NCBI GenBank assembly: GCA_902609285.1
Contig: CACLRL010000009.1
Location: 1-56,190, forward strand
Origin: an uncultured Candidatus Actinomarina sp.
GTDB taxonomy: Bacteria > Actinomycetota > Acidimicrobiia > Actinomarinales > Actinomarinaceae
DNA: 56,190 nucleotides
Reading direction: 5' to 3'
The position numbers and the translations under genes were made by a program. Numbering within the stretch: the stretch's first letter is position 1; every line of letters starts with the position of its first letter. Below, piece by piece: positions 8,431 to 16,243 of this stretch. The notes below the pieces were generated by a model. That model was not told where the DNA came from. It made no database searches and worked only from the letters and a program-made list of their open reading frames with translations.

Positions 8431-9176
8431 ATGGCTTTTAACTCCTTTAATTTATCAATAATAATTTGAAACCCTTCACCTTCGTCGATTATTTTTTCGC
8501 CTTGCTTGGTAGTTGATACATCTTTAATATCAACAAATTCAAGATTTTGTTGGGCATCGTAATTAATGTCAGCAATTGATATTCTTTCTATGGGTTTTGA
8601 CTTTGCAGCCATTATGTCTTTGAAATTTGGATATCTGGGCTCAACACCTCCTGCAGTAACGGACAATACACAATTGGATGGCATGACTACTTTTTCTGAA
8701 CCTGTAGAGGTTTGTCTTGTTAAGGTTACAGATTCGTCAATATCAACAGCTTTAATATATGATATACATGGAACACCTAACATTCTAGAAACCTGTTGAG
8801 GAATTACACCTGAATATCCATCTGTAGACTCGGTACCAAATATTGTTATATCGGCTTCAACTTTTTTGGATAATTCGCTTAAAACATTTGCTGTCATTAG
8901 AGAATTTGACCCTGATAACGAATCATCTTCTAAAACAAGAGCTCCATCAGGACCCATTTGTAGAGCTTGTTGAATACCTTTTTCAGTTCCCAATGAACCC
9001 ATTGAAATAACTGTAACTTCTGCATCAAATTTTTCTTTTAGCTGTAATGCAACTTCAATTCCATAACGATCTGTATCATCTAAAACTTGTTCATCCGGTC
9101 TATTAATATTCCCGCCATTGTAAGTAATCTCTAGTGCTGGATCAGGAATTTGTTTTGCACAAACAGCTATTTTCAT
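8427..9176 (-). CDS. etfB: Electron transfer flavoprotein beta subunit
   Basis: EtfB is the AMP-binding subunit of the ETF heterodimer. The 249-residue product starts MKIAVCAKQIPDP and shows NRPDEQVLDDTDRYGIEVAL, the VTVISMGS strand, TFGTESTDGYSGVIPQQVSRMLGVPC-like core (read as IFGTESTDGYSG then PQQVSRMLGVPC) and VEPRYPNFKDIMAAKSKP, the last being the segment that docks to dehydrogenases. It lies first in a two-gene minus-strand unit with etfA, overlapping by 4 bp. It is separated by 24 bp from the upstream phosphorylase gene, so it may be read together with the salvage genes. Confidence 0.97.
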   Translation of the reverse strand: MKIAVCAKQIPDPALEITYNGGNINRPDEQVLDDTDRYGIEVALQLKEKFDAEVTVISMGSLGTEKGIQQALQMGPDGALVLEDDSLSGSNSLMTANVLSELSKKVEADITIFGTESTDGYSGVIPQQVSRMLGVPCISYIKAVDIDESVTLTRQTSTGSEKVVMPSNCVLSVTAGGVEPRYPNFKDIMAAKSKPIERISIADINYDAQQNLEFVDIKDVSTTKQGEKIIDEGEGFQIIIDKLKELKAI

Positions 9177-9200
9177 ATTTTCTATTTTAATATCAGATAT

Positions 9201-10022
9201 TTAAATAGCTAAATTAATTTCCTCTAAAAAACGTTTCATAAAACTTTGAAATGTTTGTGATGTTTTGTCTGCAATTTCAATAACTTCATCGTGAGAAAGG
9301 GGAGAATCGGAAATTCCAGCTGCTAAATTTGTTACTAGTGAAAATGCTGTTACATCTATACCGGCATGTCTTGCTACAATTGCTTCAGGAACAGTTGACA
9401 TTCCTACTAAGTCAGCTCCAATTGTTTTTGCAAAATTGACTTCTGATGGTGTTTCATAAGTTGGTCCCGTGAACCATGCATAGACTCCTTCTTTATAGTC
9501 AAAAAAATCTTTTGAAACAGTCTCTGCAATTTTTCTAAATTTATGATTATAAACTTCCGACATATCAGGAAACCTTGGGCCTAGTTCATCTATATTTTTT
9601 CCTATTAGTGGATTGTTTCCAGTTAAATTTATATGATCTTTAAGTGCAACTATATCACCAGGTGAATAATTTGAATTTACACCACCAGCAGCATTCGTAA
9701 TTATTAAATTCTTAATATTTAAATCTGATAAGACTCTTGTAGGCAATACGATATCCTGAATATTGTATCCTTCGTAATAATGTGCTCGACCAGACAAAAT
9801 CGCAGTAATTTTTTCTTTAATTTCTACAAAGGTCATGGTTCCACTATGGCCTTCAACTGAAGGTTTAATAAAATTAGGTATTTCAGAATAATCAAATGAC
9901 TTTAATGGTGTAAATGTTTTCTCAAACCCTCCCATTCCTGAACCTAAAATAATGGCTGAATGAATTTCTGAAGGGAACTCATTTTTGATAAACTGACTTG
10001 ATTCTTTAATTTTATTAATCAT
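9201..10022 (-). CDS. punA: Purine nucleoside phosphorylase (PNP family I, trimeric type)
   Basis: This enzyme phosphorolyses inosine and guanosine or their deoxy forms to base plus (deoxy)ribose-1-phosphate. The 273-residue product has the phosphate-binding ILGSGMGGF near residue 25, GHSGTMTF, GRAHYYEGY, the NAAGGVN motif, PTYETPSEV and GMSTVPEAIVARHAGI followed by SLVTNLAAGIS, the signature of mammalian-type PNP. It precedes deoB's substrate step: the pentose-1-phosphate released here is isomerised by DeoB, encoded 16 bp upstream in the same unit. No promoter is evident in the short gap. Confidence 0.95.
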   Translation of the reverse strand: MINKIKESSQFIKNEFPSEIHSAIILGSGMGGFEKTFTPLKSFDYSEIPNFIKPSVEGHSGTMTFVEIKEKITAILSGRAHYYEGYNIQDIVLPTRVLSDLNIKNLIITNAAGGVNSNYSPGDIVALKDHINLTGNNPLIGKNIDELGPRFPDMSEVYNHKFRKIAETVSKDFFDYKEGVYAWFTGPTYETPSEVNFAKTIGADLVGMSTVPEAIVARHAGIDVTAFSLVTNLAAGISDSPLSHDEVIEIADKTSQTFQSFMKRFLEEINLAI

Positions 10023-10038
10023 TTTGTTTCTTTTATTA

Positions 10039-11193
10039 TCATATATCCTGAATGTAACTTTTTCCTGGAAATATATTTTCTAAACCATAAAATTCAGAAA
10101 TAGTAGAAGCAATGTTTGCAAAAGTGTTTCCGGAACCAATATTTTTTGGAACCAGGTTGTTTTTATAGATTACGAAAGGTACATATTCTCTTGAGTGATC
10201 AGTTTTACCATCTGTAGGATCAGTTCCATGATCACCTGTAATTATTAATACATCGTCATCATGTAAATTATCAATAAGTTTTGAAAGATGTTTGTCGATT
10301 ATTTTTAATCCTTCGTAATAACCTTGTGCATCTTCCCTATGTCCATAAAGCATGTCTAGATCAACTAAATTGATAAAATAAAAATCAAAATCTTCCGATT
10401 TATATTTATCTAAAAGGATTTGCATTCCATTTTCATCACCTTCCGTATGAATTGATTTATTTAGATATTCTTCTCCAAACAAATCTGAGATCTTACCAAT
10501 ACCAAGAGTTGATATATCATTTTGAAATAATTGACTTAACAACGTGTCGCCAGGAGGACTAATACCAAAATCTTTTCTATCATAAGTTCTTTTAAAATTT
10601 CCAATTGGTCCAATGAATGGTCGTGCTATCACTCTCCCTATGTTGTAATCATTACAATGTATTCTTGAGATTTCACAAATCTTATAGAGCTCATCGGTTG
10701 ATATTATATCTTCATGCGCAGCAATTTGAAATACAGAATCTCCGGAGGTGTAAAGTATTAATTGCTTAGTTTCTAAATGTTCTTTTCCAAGTTCATTGAT
10801 TATTTCAGTACCTGAAGCATGAAAATTGCCAATAAAGTTATAACCTGTATCCTTTGAAATATTATCTACTAATTCAACCGGGAAACCATCCGGAAATACA
10901 GCAAAGTCTTTCTTAGTTACTAGTCCTGCTATTTCCCAATGTCCAGTAGTAGAATCATTACCTTTTGATGCTTCCGCAAGCTTTCCAACAATAGAAAAAT
11001 TATTTTCATTATTTAAACCTTCAATTTCTGTAATTGCACCAAAACCAAGTTTTTCAAATGTTGGGAGTTCTAATCCTCCATTTGCTTTGGAAACATTACC
11101 AAATGTATTGGAACCTTTATCTCCATAAATTTCAGCGTCTGGTGCTTCTCCAACACCTAATGAGTCAATAACAATTAATATACATTTTGGCAT
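10039..11193 (-). CDS. deoB: Phosphopentomutase
   Basis: DeoB converts (deoxy)ribose-1-phosphate to the 5-phosphate, passing nucleoside sugars into central metabolism. The 384-residue product is an alkaline-phosphatase superfamily metalloenzyme. It has N-terminal VIDSLGVGEAPDAEIYGDKGSNT (first metal site and catalytic region), STTGHWEIAGL with the phosphorylated Thr region, the RVIARPFIG segment, LVDLDMLYGHREDAQGY, and ITGDHGTDPTDGKTDHSREYVP supplying the remaining metal ligands. It sits between upp (5 bp upstream) and the purine phosphorylase, forming a salvage operon. Confidence 0.96.
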   Translation of the reverse strand: MPKCILIVIDSLGVGEAPDAEIYGDKGSNTFGNVSKANGGLELPTFEKLGFGAITEIEGLNNENNFSIVGKLAEASKGNDSTTGHWEIAGLVTKKDFAVFPDGFPVELVDNISKDTGYNFIGNFHASGTEIINELGKEHLETKQLILYTSGDSVFQIAAHEDIISTDELYKICEISRIHCNDYNIGRVIARPFIGPIGNFKRTYDRKDFGISPPGDTLLSQLFQNDISTLGIGKISDLFGEEYLNKSIHTEGDENGMQILLDKYKSEDFDFYFINLVDLDMLYGHREDAQGYYEGLKIIDKHLSKLIDNLHDDDVLIITGDHGTDPTDGKTDHSREYVPFVIYKNNLVPKNIGSGNTFANIASTISEFYGLENIFPGKSYIQDI

Positions 11194-11198
11194 TTTTG

Positions 11199-11819
11199 TT
11201 AAGTTGTTCCAAAAAGCCTATCGCCCATATCCCCAAGGCCAGGGACAATGTACCAATTTTCATCCAATTTTTCATCAATAGATGCAGTAATTAATGTTAT
11301 ATCTGGATGATTCTCTTTAATCTTCTCAATTCCCTCTGGAGCAGATATAACTGTTAATGCGTGTATATTTTTAGGATTATATTTTTTTACAGTTTCAATG
11401 GCAAAGGAAAGGGATCCTCCAGTTGCTAACATTGGTTCTAAAATAAATACATTTTTATTTACAAGATCAGGTAATTTTTCATAGTAATTTTCTGGTTCAG
11501 CAGTTTCTTCATTTCTTTGAACACCGATATAACCAAAAGATATATTTGGTATGAGCTGCTGAACTCCATCCATTAATCCAAGCCCAGCTCTAAGTACAGA
11601 AATTGCAACAGAGTTATTTTCAATATGTACACCCGTTGTTTTCGTAAGAGGAGTATTAATTTCTATCTCGGATGTAGTTAAATGCTTAGTTGCTTCAACA
11701 ACTAAAAAATAAGATAATTTCGAAGCGGATGTTCTAAACGTATCAAAATCTGTATTCTTGTCTCTTAAATTTGTTAAATAATGATCTTTTAATGGATGAG
11801 ATATTTCAATTAATTCCAT
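11199..11819 (-). CDS. upp: Uracil phosphoribosyltransferase
   Basis: Upp makes UMP from uracil and PRPP. Family features are SHPLKDHYLTNLRDKNTDFDTFR near the N-terminus, ISVLRAGLGLMDG, the PRPP-binding loop VFILEPMLATGGSLSFAIE, and the C-terminal WYIVPGLGDMGDRLFGT. The ORF track starts at 11849, but the additional ten residues have no counterpart in the family, so I prefer the ATG at 11819 (206 residues, close to the usual ~208). No clear Shine-Dalgarno precedes either start. It leads the upp-deoB-punA minus-strand unit and is divergent from rpsP. Confidence 0.94.
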   Translation of the reverse strand: MELIEISHPLKDHYLTNLRDKNTDFDTFRTSASKLSYFLVVEATKHLTTSEIEINTPLTKTTGVHIENNSVAISVLRAGLGLMDGVQQLIPNISFGYIGVQRNEETAEPENYYEKLPDLVNKNVFILEPMLATGGSLSFAIETVKKYNPKNIHALTVISAPEGIEKIKENHPDITLITASIDEKLDENWYIVPGLGDMGDRLFGTT

Positions 11820-11942
11820 AATTTTAGAGTACATTAAATAATTAATCATTACTAGGACTAATTATTGATAGTAAATATAATTTTTAAGTCATTAAGTTAT
11901 AAGTTAACTATTATGATTAACTGCAAATAGATTAGGAATTTA

Positions 11943-12353
11943 ATGCCAGTAAAAATTAGGCTAGCCCAAAGAGGCAAAAAAAAGAATAGAACTTTTAGAG
12001 TTATTGTCGCTGATTCTCGATCGCCAAGAGATGGAAAATTTATTGAAGATCTAGGATTCTATGATCCCCATGAAAATCCCTCAAAAGTTGATATAGATGT
12101 TGAAAAAGCTGTTTCCTGGCTTGATAAAGGTGCACAACCCTCTGAAAGAGCTCAAAAGATACTTGAAATATCTGGAGCATGGGCTCAATGGAGATCATCT
12201 AAAGGTGAAGTAGTTTCGATACCAACTCCACCGGAACCAAAAGTAAAAGGTAGCTCGAAAGCAAATAATAAGAAAAATGAAGAAAATGTCGCAGACGCTG
12301 GAGAAATTTCTGAAGATGTTGATGAAAATGAAAACAAAGGTGAAGAAGAATGA
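11943..12353 (+). CDS. rpsP: Small ribosomal subunit protein bS16 with acidic C-terminal tail
   Basis: bS16 is an early 30S assembly protein. The 136-residue product has the conserved first 80 residues (PVKIRLAQRGKKKNRTFRVIVADSR, then GKFIEDLGFYDPHENPS). Beyond about residue 85 there is a low-complexity Lys/Asn then Glu/Asp-rich tail ending ENKGEEE, the sort of extension known in actinobacteria. It starts the rpsP-khpA-rimM group and its stop overlaps khpA (ATGA). The 93-bp region shared with the divergent upp gene must contain promoters for both directions. Confidence 0.96.
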   Translation: MPVKIRLAQRGKKKNRTFRVIVADSRSPRDGKFIEDLGFYDPHENPSKVDIDVEKAVSWLDKGAQPSERAQKILEISGAWAQWRSSKGEVVSIPTPPEPKVKGSSKANNKKNEENVADAGEISEDVDENENKGEEE

Positions 12354-12604
12354 GTGAAAGTGGAAAGATTGTGAGAAATGTTGTTGAATATATAATTTCT
12401 CAAATCGTTGAGGATGAGAAGTCAGTAAAAGTAGATATATCCTCATCAGATGATGAAAATGTTGCAATTGAAGTTAGAACTTCCCCAAATGATATGGGTA
12501 GAGTAATAGGAAAACGTGGAAGAGTAGCACGAGCAATTAGAACTGTAGCTCAGGCTGCAGCAGATGAAGAAGGCCTTCAATCTTCAGTTGAATTTATTGA
12601 CTAA
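12350..12604 (+). CDS. khpA: KH-domain RNA-binding protein KhpA
   Basis: KhpA is a small single-KH protein that binds RNA, often with KhpB, and affects cell division and translation in Gram-positive bacteria. The 84-residue product has the KH GxxG loop in GRVIGKRGRVARAIRTVAQAAA at about residues 51-72. Size and position, directly after rpsP and before rimM, are exactly those of khpA (formerly YlqC). It overlaps rpsP by 4 bp. Confidence 0.95.
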   Translation: MSESGKIVRNVVEYIISQIVEDEKSVKVDISSSDDENVAIEVRTSPNDMGRVIGKRGRVARAIRTVAQAAADEEGLQSSVEFID

Positions 12605-13064
12605 AGATAATTTATACTACTTAGGAAAACTTGGTAAACCACATGGACTTCTTGGTTTTCAATATATAAACATTGATAAATATTTTAGAGATTTAGATCT
12701 ATCTAATGTAAATATTTCGATTGGTCAAAAAAAATACAAAATCGAAAATTATAAAAAGCATTTAAAGGATAGAAATTTAATTAAATTTGAAAATATAGAT
12801 TCAGTAGATGAATCTGAAAGTCTTAGAAACAATGAAGTATTTATCTCTTCTGAATATAAATACTTAACTAACAAATCTAATTTACCTTGGCCTAAGTTTT
12901 TTATTGGCTATGAATTTTCGAGTAATGTGAAGTTGGTTAATTATTTTTATTCGTCTAATTTAATTATGTGCACAATATCAAATGATAAAGAAGATATTGT
13001 TGTTGCTTATGATGATGGCAATTTTAAGTATGTTGAGAACGCACTCTATTTAACTATTGATTAA
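12564..13064 (+). CDS. rimM: Ribosome maturation factor RimM (divergent)
   Basis: RimM assists 30S head assembly by binding uS19. The N-terminal YYLGKLGKPHGLLGFQ matches the family's IGKIxxPHGLxGE start, and LPWPKFFIGYE marks the beginning of the PRC-barrel domain. The second half is otherwise quite degenerate. The listed ATG lies 41 bp inside khpA and adds about ten residues not expected in RimM; the TTG at 12597 (LTKDNLYYLGK) would give a smaller overlap and a more normal N-terminus. Neither has a Shine-Dalgarno. Unusually, trmD does not follow; it is 6 kb away. The 3' end overlaps a convergent gene by 15 bp. Confidence 0.88.
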   Translation: MKKAFNLQLNLLTKDNLYYLGKLGKPHGLLGFQYINIDKYFRDLDLSNVNISIGQKKYKIENYKKHLKDRNLIKFENIDSVDESESLRNNEVFISSEYKYLTNKSNLPWPKFFIGYEFSSNVKLVNYFYSSNLIMCTISNDKEDIVVAYDDGNFKYVENALYLTID

Positions 13065-13754
13065 CCAATTGTAAATCTTGTTTGTAGGTTCATCATCTAA
13101 ATACTCTGGATGCCACTGAATTCCAATTGCATTCCATTCATTTGTTGCCTCAATTCCTTCGATAACACCATCAAGTGATTTTGCTGTAATCTTTAAGTCT
13201 TTTCCTAATTCATCAATACCTTGATGATGAATACTATTGACTTCAATAATTTCATCTCCAATTATTGCATTTAATTTTGAATCTTCTTCAATTTTGATTT
13301 CATGTATGTGCTTTCTTGCATTTTCATATGGTTTTTGATGGTCTATTTTTTGATACCCAGCTTTTTCTAAATCTTGATATAGGGTTCCTCCTTTATATAT
13401 ATTCAATAATTGATGACCTCTGCATATAGCCAGTGTTTTAATTTTCATTTCCTCTGCAGCTTTAAATATATTTATTTCTGTTGAATCTCTTAAATTATCA
13501 ACTCTTTCGATAGTTTCATCCGGGATTTGATTATACATTTCAGGATTGATGTCTCCTCCTCCAGTAACTATCAACCCATCAATGCCTTTTAAATTTATAG
13601 ATGTTATTTGTTGCTGTGGGAGGATAATAACTTGTGCTCCATGTTCATTACATTGATTTATGAATTCGGAATTTAATACTGAACATTCTATTTCTCCAGC
13701 AGACATTTCAACGTCTTTATTTCCAGTACTTATACCAACAATAAAATTATTCAT
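13050..13754 (-). CDS. Class I glutamine amidotransferase, gamma-glutamyl-GABA hydrolase (PuuD/peptidase C26) type
   Basis: The 234-residue product has a class I glutaminase fold: LIVTGGGDINPEMYNQ near residue 60, the nucleophile elbow LAICRGHQLLNIYKGG near residue 108 with Cys, the basic GxRxHIHEIKI region, and the catalytic His-Glu pair in AIGIQWHPEYLDD at the C-terminus. The GGGDINP signature and NSIHHQGI are typical of the PuuD/C26 subgroup, which hydrolyses gamma-glutamyl bonds, for example in polyamine breakdown. No synthetase partner is adjacent, so the substrate is unknown. It overlaps the RidA gene start by 8 bp and is last in the four-gene unit. Confidence 0.85.
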   Translation of the reverse strand: MNNFIVGISTGNKDVEMSAGEIECSVLNSEFINQCNEHGAQVIILPQQQITSINLKGIDGLIVTGGGDINPEMYNQIPDETIERVDNLRDSTEINIFKAAEEMKIKTLAICRGHQLLNIYKGGTLYQDLEKAGYQKIDHQKPYENARKHIHEIKIEEDSKLNAIIGDEIIEVNSIHHQGIDELGKDLKITAKSLDGVIEGIEATNEWNAIGIQWHPEYLDDEPTNKIYNWLINS

Positions 13755-14166
13755 TTATATAAAACACAGATTGAACTTCAACACATACATTTAATGGCAA
13801 ACTAGAAACACCAACTGCTGATCGGGTTGGTTTATCTGTAAAATATTCATCTAGTTTATCTGTGAATCCATTCAGGACCATTGGTTGGTTCTTAAAGCCT
13901 GAATCAGAATTTACAAATCCAATTACATTTACTGGAATTAATTTTTCAATTTCAGAAACTGTTAAAAGTGAAGCAATTGTTAGTTCTGCACATAATGAAG
14001 CTGCTTTATAGCCCTCATCTATTGAAATATCATTTGGAATTTTTCCAATGAATTCAATATCATCAGAAATAGGAACATGTCCAGAAGTATATATAAAATT
14101 TCCAAGTTTCTTAATTGTTACATAATTTCCAGCTGCTTGAGGTGCTTTCGGTAATTCTTTATTCAC
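13747..14166 (-). CDS. RidA (YjgF/YER057c/UK114) family protein
   Basis: RidA proteins hydrolyse reactive enamine/imine intermediates from PLP enzymes; other family members have different or unknown roles. The 139-residue product has YVTIKKLGNFIYTSGHVP near residue 16, a long helix with CAELTIASLL, and TRSAVGVSSLPLNVCVEVQ near residue 115. The Arg in the last motif binds the substrate carboxylate in active RidA. The PKAPQAAGNYV start is typical of a subgroup distinct from E. coli RidA itself. The GTG start overlaps the gap stop by 8 bp (GTGAATAA), suggesting coupling with gap. Confidence 0.87.
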   Translation of the reverse strand: MNKELPKAPQAAGNYVTIKKLGNFIYTSGHVPISDDIEFIGKIPNDISIDEGYKAASLCAELTIASLLTVSEIEKLIPVNVIGFVNSDSGFKNQPMVLNGFTDKLDEYFTDKPTRSAVGVSSLPLNVCVEVQSVFYINE

Positions 14167-15163
14167 TAGTAGACAATTTTTCTAGTAGATCAACAACTCT
14201 GTTTGAATAACCCCATTCATTGTCATACCAACAAACAACTTTGATATGATTCTTGTTAACTATTTGTGTCGAAGAAGCATCGTAAATGCTTGAATGTGAA
14301 TTTTGTAATATGTCTGTTGAGACCAAAGGAACTTCAGAATACTCAAGAATTCCTTTAAGTTCATTTTCAGCTGCTTTTTTAACAGCATTATTAACGTCGT
14401 TAACGGTAACATTCTCCTCAACTTCTACAACTAGATCGACTACGCTTCCATTGGGGACAGGTACTCTCATAGCCATTCCATCAAGTTTTCCATTAAGTTC
14501 AGGTAGAACCATTCCGACTGCTTTTGCTGCACCAGTAGATGTAGGAATAATATTTTGTGTTGCACTTCGTCCTCTTCTAAAGTCACTATGGGTTGTTTCA
14601 GCAAGTGCCTGGTCATTGGTATATGCATGAACAGTAGTCATAAGTCCAGACTTAATTTTAAAGTTATCGTTAAGTACTTTTGCAATGGGAGCTAGGCAAT
14701 TAGTAGTACAGGATGCGTTAGAAATAAGATTATCGTTCACAGTAAGAGAATCATCATTCACACCAAGAACTACTGTTGCATCTATTTCATCTTTAGGAGG
14801 CACAGTAAGAACTACTTTTTTCGCTCCTGAACTTATGTGCTTTTCTAAAGATGATTTATCACGAAAAAAACCAGTTGATTCAACTACTAAATCAACACCT
14901 AGATCACTCCAAGGAATGTTCGCTGGATCATCATATGAGATTAATTTTATGATTCTGTCTCCAACTATTAAGTCATCACCTTTTAGTTCAACGTGTAAAT
15001 CAAGAACACCCATTATTGAATCATGTTTGAATAAATATACGAGATTCTCCCGATCTCCCAGGTCGTTTATTGCTACTACGTTCAAATCTGAATTTGATTC
15101 CACAATTATTCTTAAAATTGACCTTCCGATTCTCCCGAATCCATTTATTCCTACGTTATTCAA
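14159..15163 (-). CDS. gap: Glyceraldehyde-3-phosphate dehydrogenase (catalytically complete copy)
   Basis: GAPDH oxidises glyceraldehyde-3-phosphate to 1,3-bisphosphoglycerate with NAD(P). The 334-residue product has the Rossmann GINGFGRIGR, the nucleophile motif SNASCTTNCLAPI with Cys152, catalytic His in TVHAYTNDQ, STGAAKAVG and MRVPVPNGSVVDL for substrate phosphate binding, and WYDNEWGYSNR at the C-terminus. The start is TTG (TTGAATAA overlap with the upstream paralogue), so translation is likely coupled. This is the working copy beside a Cys-less paralogue. Position 32 region (NDLG) is compatible with NAD use, but cofactor choice is inferred. Confidence 0.96.
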   Translation of the reverse strand: MNNVGINGFGRIGRSILRIIVESNSDLNVVAINDLGDRENLVYLFKHDSIMGVLDLHVELKGDDLIVGDRIIKLISYDDPANIPWSDLGVDLVVESTGFFRDKSSLEKHISSGAKKVVLTVPPKDEIDATVVLGVNDDSLTVNDNLISNASCTTNCLAPIAKVLNDNFKIKSGLMTTVHAYTNDQALAETTHSDFRRGRSATQNIIPTSTGAAKAVGMVLPELNGKLDGMAMRVPVPNGSVVDLVVEVEENVTVNDVNNAVKKAAENELKGILEYSEVPLVSTDILQNSHSSIYDASSTQIVNKNHIKVVCWYDNEWGYSNRVVDLLEKLSTSE

Positions 15164-16166
15164 ATTGACTACCTAACATCGTCACAGCCTCAATTATTCT
15201 TGAAGCATAACCCCAACCATTATCAAACCAAATAATGAGTTTTAATTTATTGTCATCAATACACATTGTAGATAGGCCATCAACAATTCCTGAGAGTGAG
15301 TTTCCTACAACATCAGAAGACACTATTGGATCATAAGTTATACCAATAATTTTATATAAATCATCTTTGGTAGTTTTTTCATCAAAGAAACTATTTATTT
15401 CTTCTTTTGATGTGTTATTTTTTAAACTTAATGTGAGATCAATAGTACTTCCATCAGGGACAGGAACTGTCATTGAAAAGGAAGCAATCTTTTGGCTTAA
15501 TTCCGGCAATACTGTTTCAATGACCTTAGATGAATTTGTAATTGATGGAATAATATTTTCACCTGCAGCTCTATTTTTCCGGAATCCTTCGCCTGCAACG
15601 TCTGCCAATCTATTTGAATTTGAATAACCATGTACAGTAGTTATAAATACTTCTTCAACCCCGTATTCATTGTTAATCACTTTTAATATAGGTGCTACAG
15701 CGTTAGCAGTATTTGACCCAAAGGAAATTACGCTTGAGTCCAAATCTATTTCATCATCATTGCAACCAGTTATAAATATTGGTATTTCTTCTAAATTTTC
15801 CGGAGTAGAAGCAATAAATACTTTTTTCGCACCTTTAGATATATGCATTTCTGATTCCATTAAATTCTGGGGTTTTCCAGTTGCCAAAATAACTACGTCA
15901 GTATTAAGTGAGTTCCAATCTGATTCTTCTGCATTTTTCCAATTATTAAATACTGTTTTCTTATCGTTAACAAGAATGCCATCGTCCATAACTTTTATTT
16001 CATGATCTAGTTGTCCATAAATTGAATCATATTTAAGAAGATAAATAAGGTTTTCTTTATCAGCGGTATCAGAGACGGATACTATATTTATTTCTTCATT
16101 ATCTAAAGACTGTCTAAACAAATCTCTTCCAATTCTTCCAAAACCAACTAACGAAACGTTAATCAT
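15156..16166 (-). CDS. GAPDH paralogue lacking the catalytic cysteine (probable pseudoenzyme)
   Basis: The 336-residue product is GAPDH-like over its full length: VGFGRIGR at 7-14, DKENLIYLLKYDS, TVHGYSNSN and IIWFDNGWGYASR at the C-terminus. The nucleophile motif is changed to SFGSNTANAVAP, putting Asn at 152 where GAPDH has Cys; the codon reads AAT in the DNA. Substrate-phosphate residues differ too: TGAA becomes TNSS, and the Arg of MRVPVP becomes Thr in MTVPVP. NAD-binding and tetramer-facing segments look preserved. It therefore should not act as a normal GAPDH. It lies directly upstream of the intact gap with an 8-bp overlap, so a regulatory or structural partner role is possible (inference). 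Divergent from cofG. Confidence 0.88.
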   Translation of the reverse strand: MINVSLVGFGRIGRDLFRQSLDNEEINIVSVSDTADKENLIYLLKYDSIYGQLDHEIKVMDDGILVNDKKTVFNNWKNAEESDWNSLNTDVVILATGKPQNLMESEMHISKGAKKVFIASTPENLEEIPIFITGCNDDEIDLDSSVISFGSNTANAVAPILKVINNEYGVEEVFITTVHGYSNSNRLADVAGEGFRKNRAAGENIIPSITNSSKVIETVLPELSQKIASFSMTVPVPDGSTIDLTLSLKNNTSKEEINSFFDEKTTKDDLYKIIGITYDPIVSSDVVGNSLSGIVDGLSTMCIDDNKLKLIIWFDNGWGYASRIIEAVTMLGSQFE

Positions 16167-16243
16167 ATGTCACTTTCCACTTATGTATTTTTATTAAATT
16201 CTTGGTACAATCAAATCATAATATTATCGAATTGTTAAAAATT

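Noticed and set aside
11850-11942. Inverted repeat GTTAA/TTAAC upstream of rpsP and -10-like TATTAT/TATGAT elements
   Set aside because: The region must hold promoters for upp and rpsP, but the motifs are too weak and AT-rich to assign positions.
12185-12467. Two minus-strand ORFs (72 and 90 residues) across rpsP-khpA
   Set aside because: Both are Phe/Ser/His-rich reverse images of the acidic and lysine-rich S16 tail.
14286-15176. Plus-strand ORFs of 114 and 163 residues across gap
   Set aside because: Antisense shadows of the well-conserved GAPDH frame with no domain features of their own.
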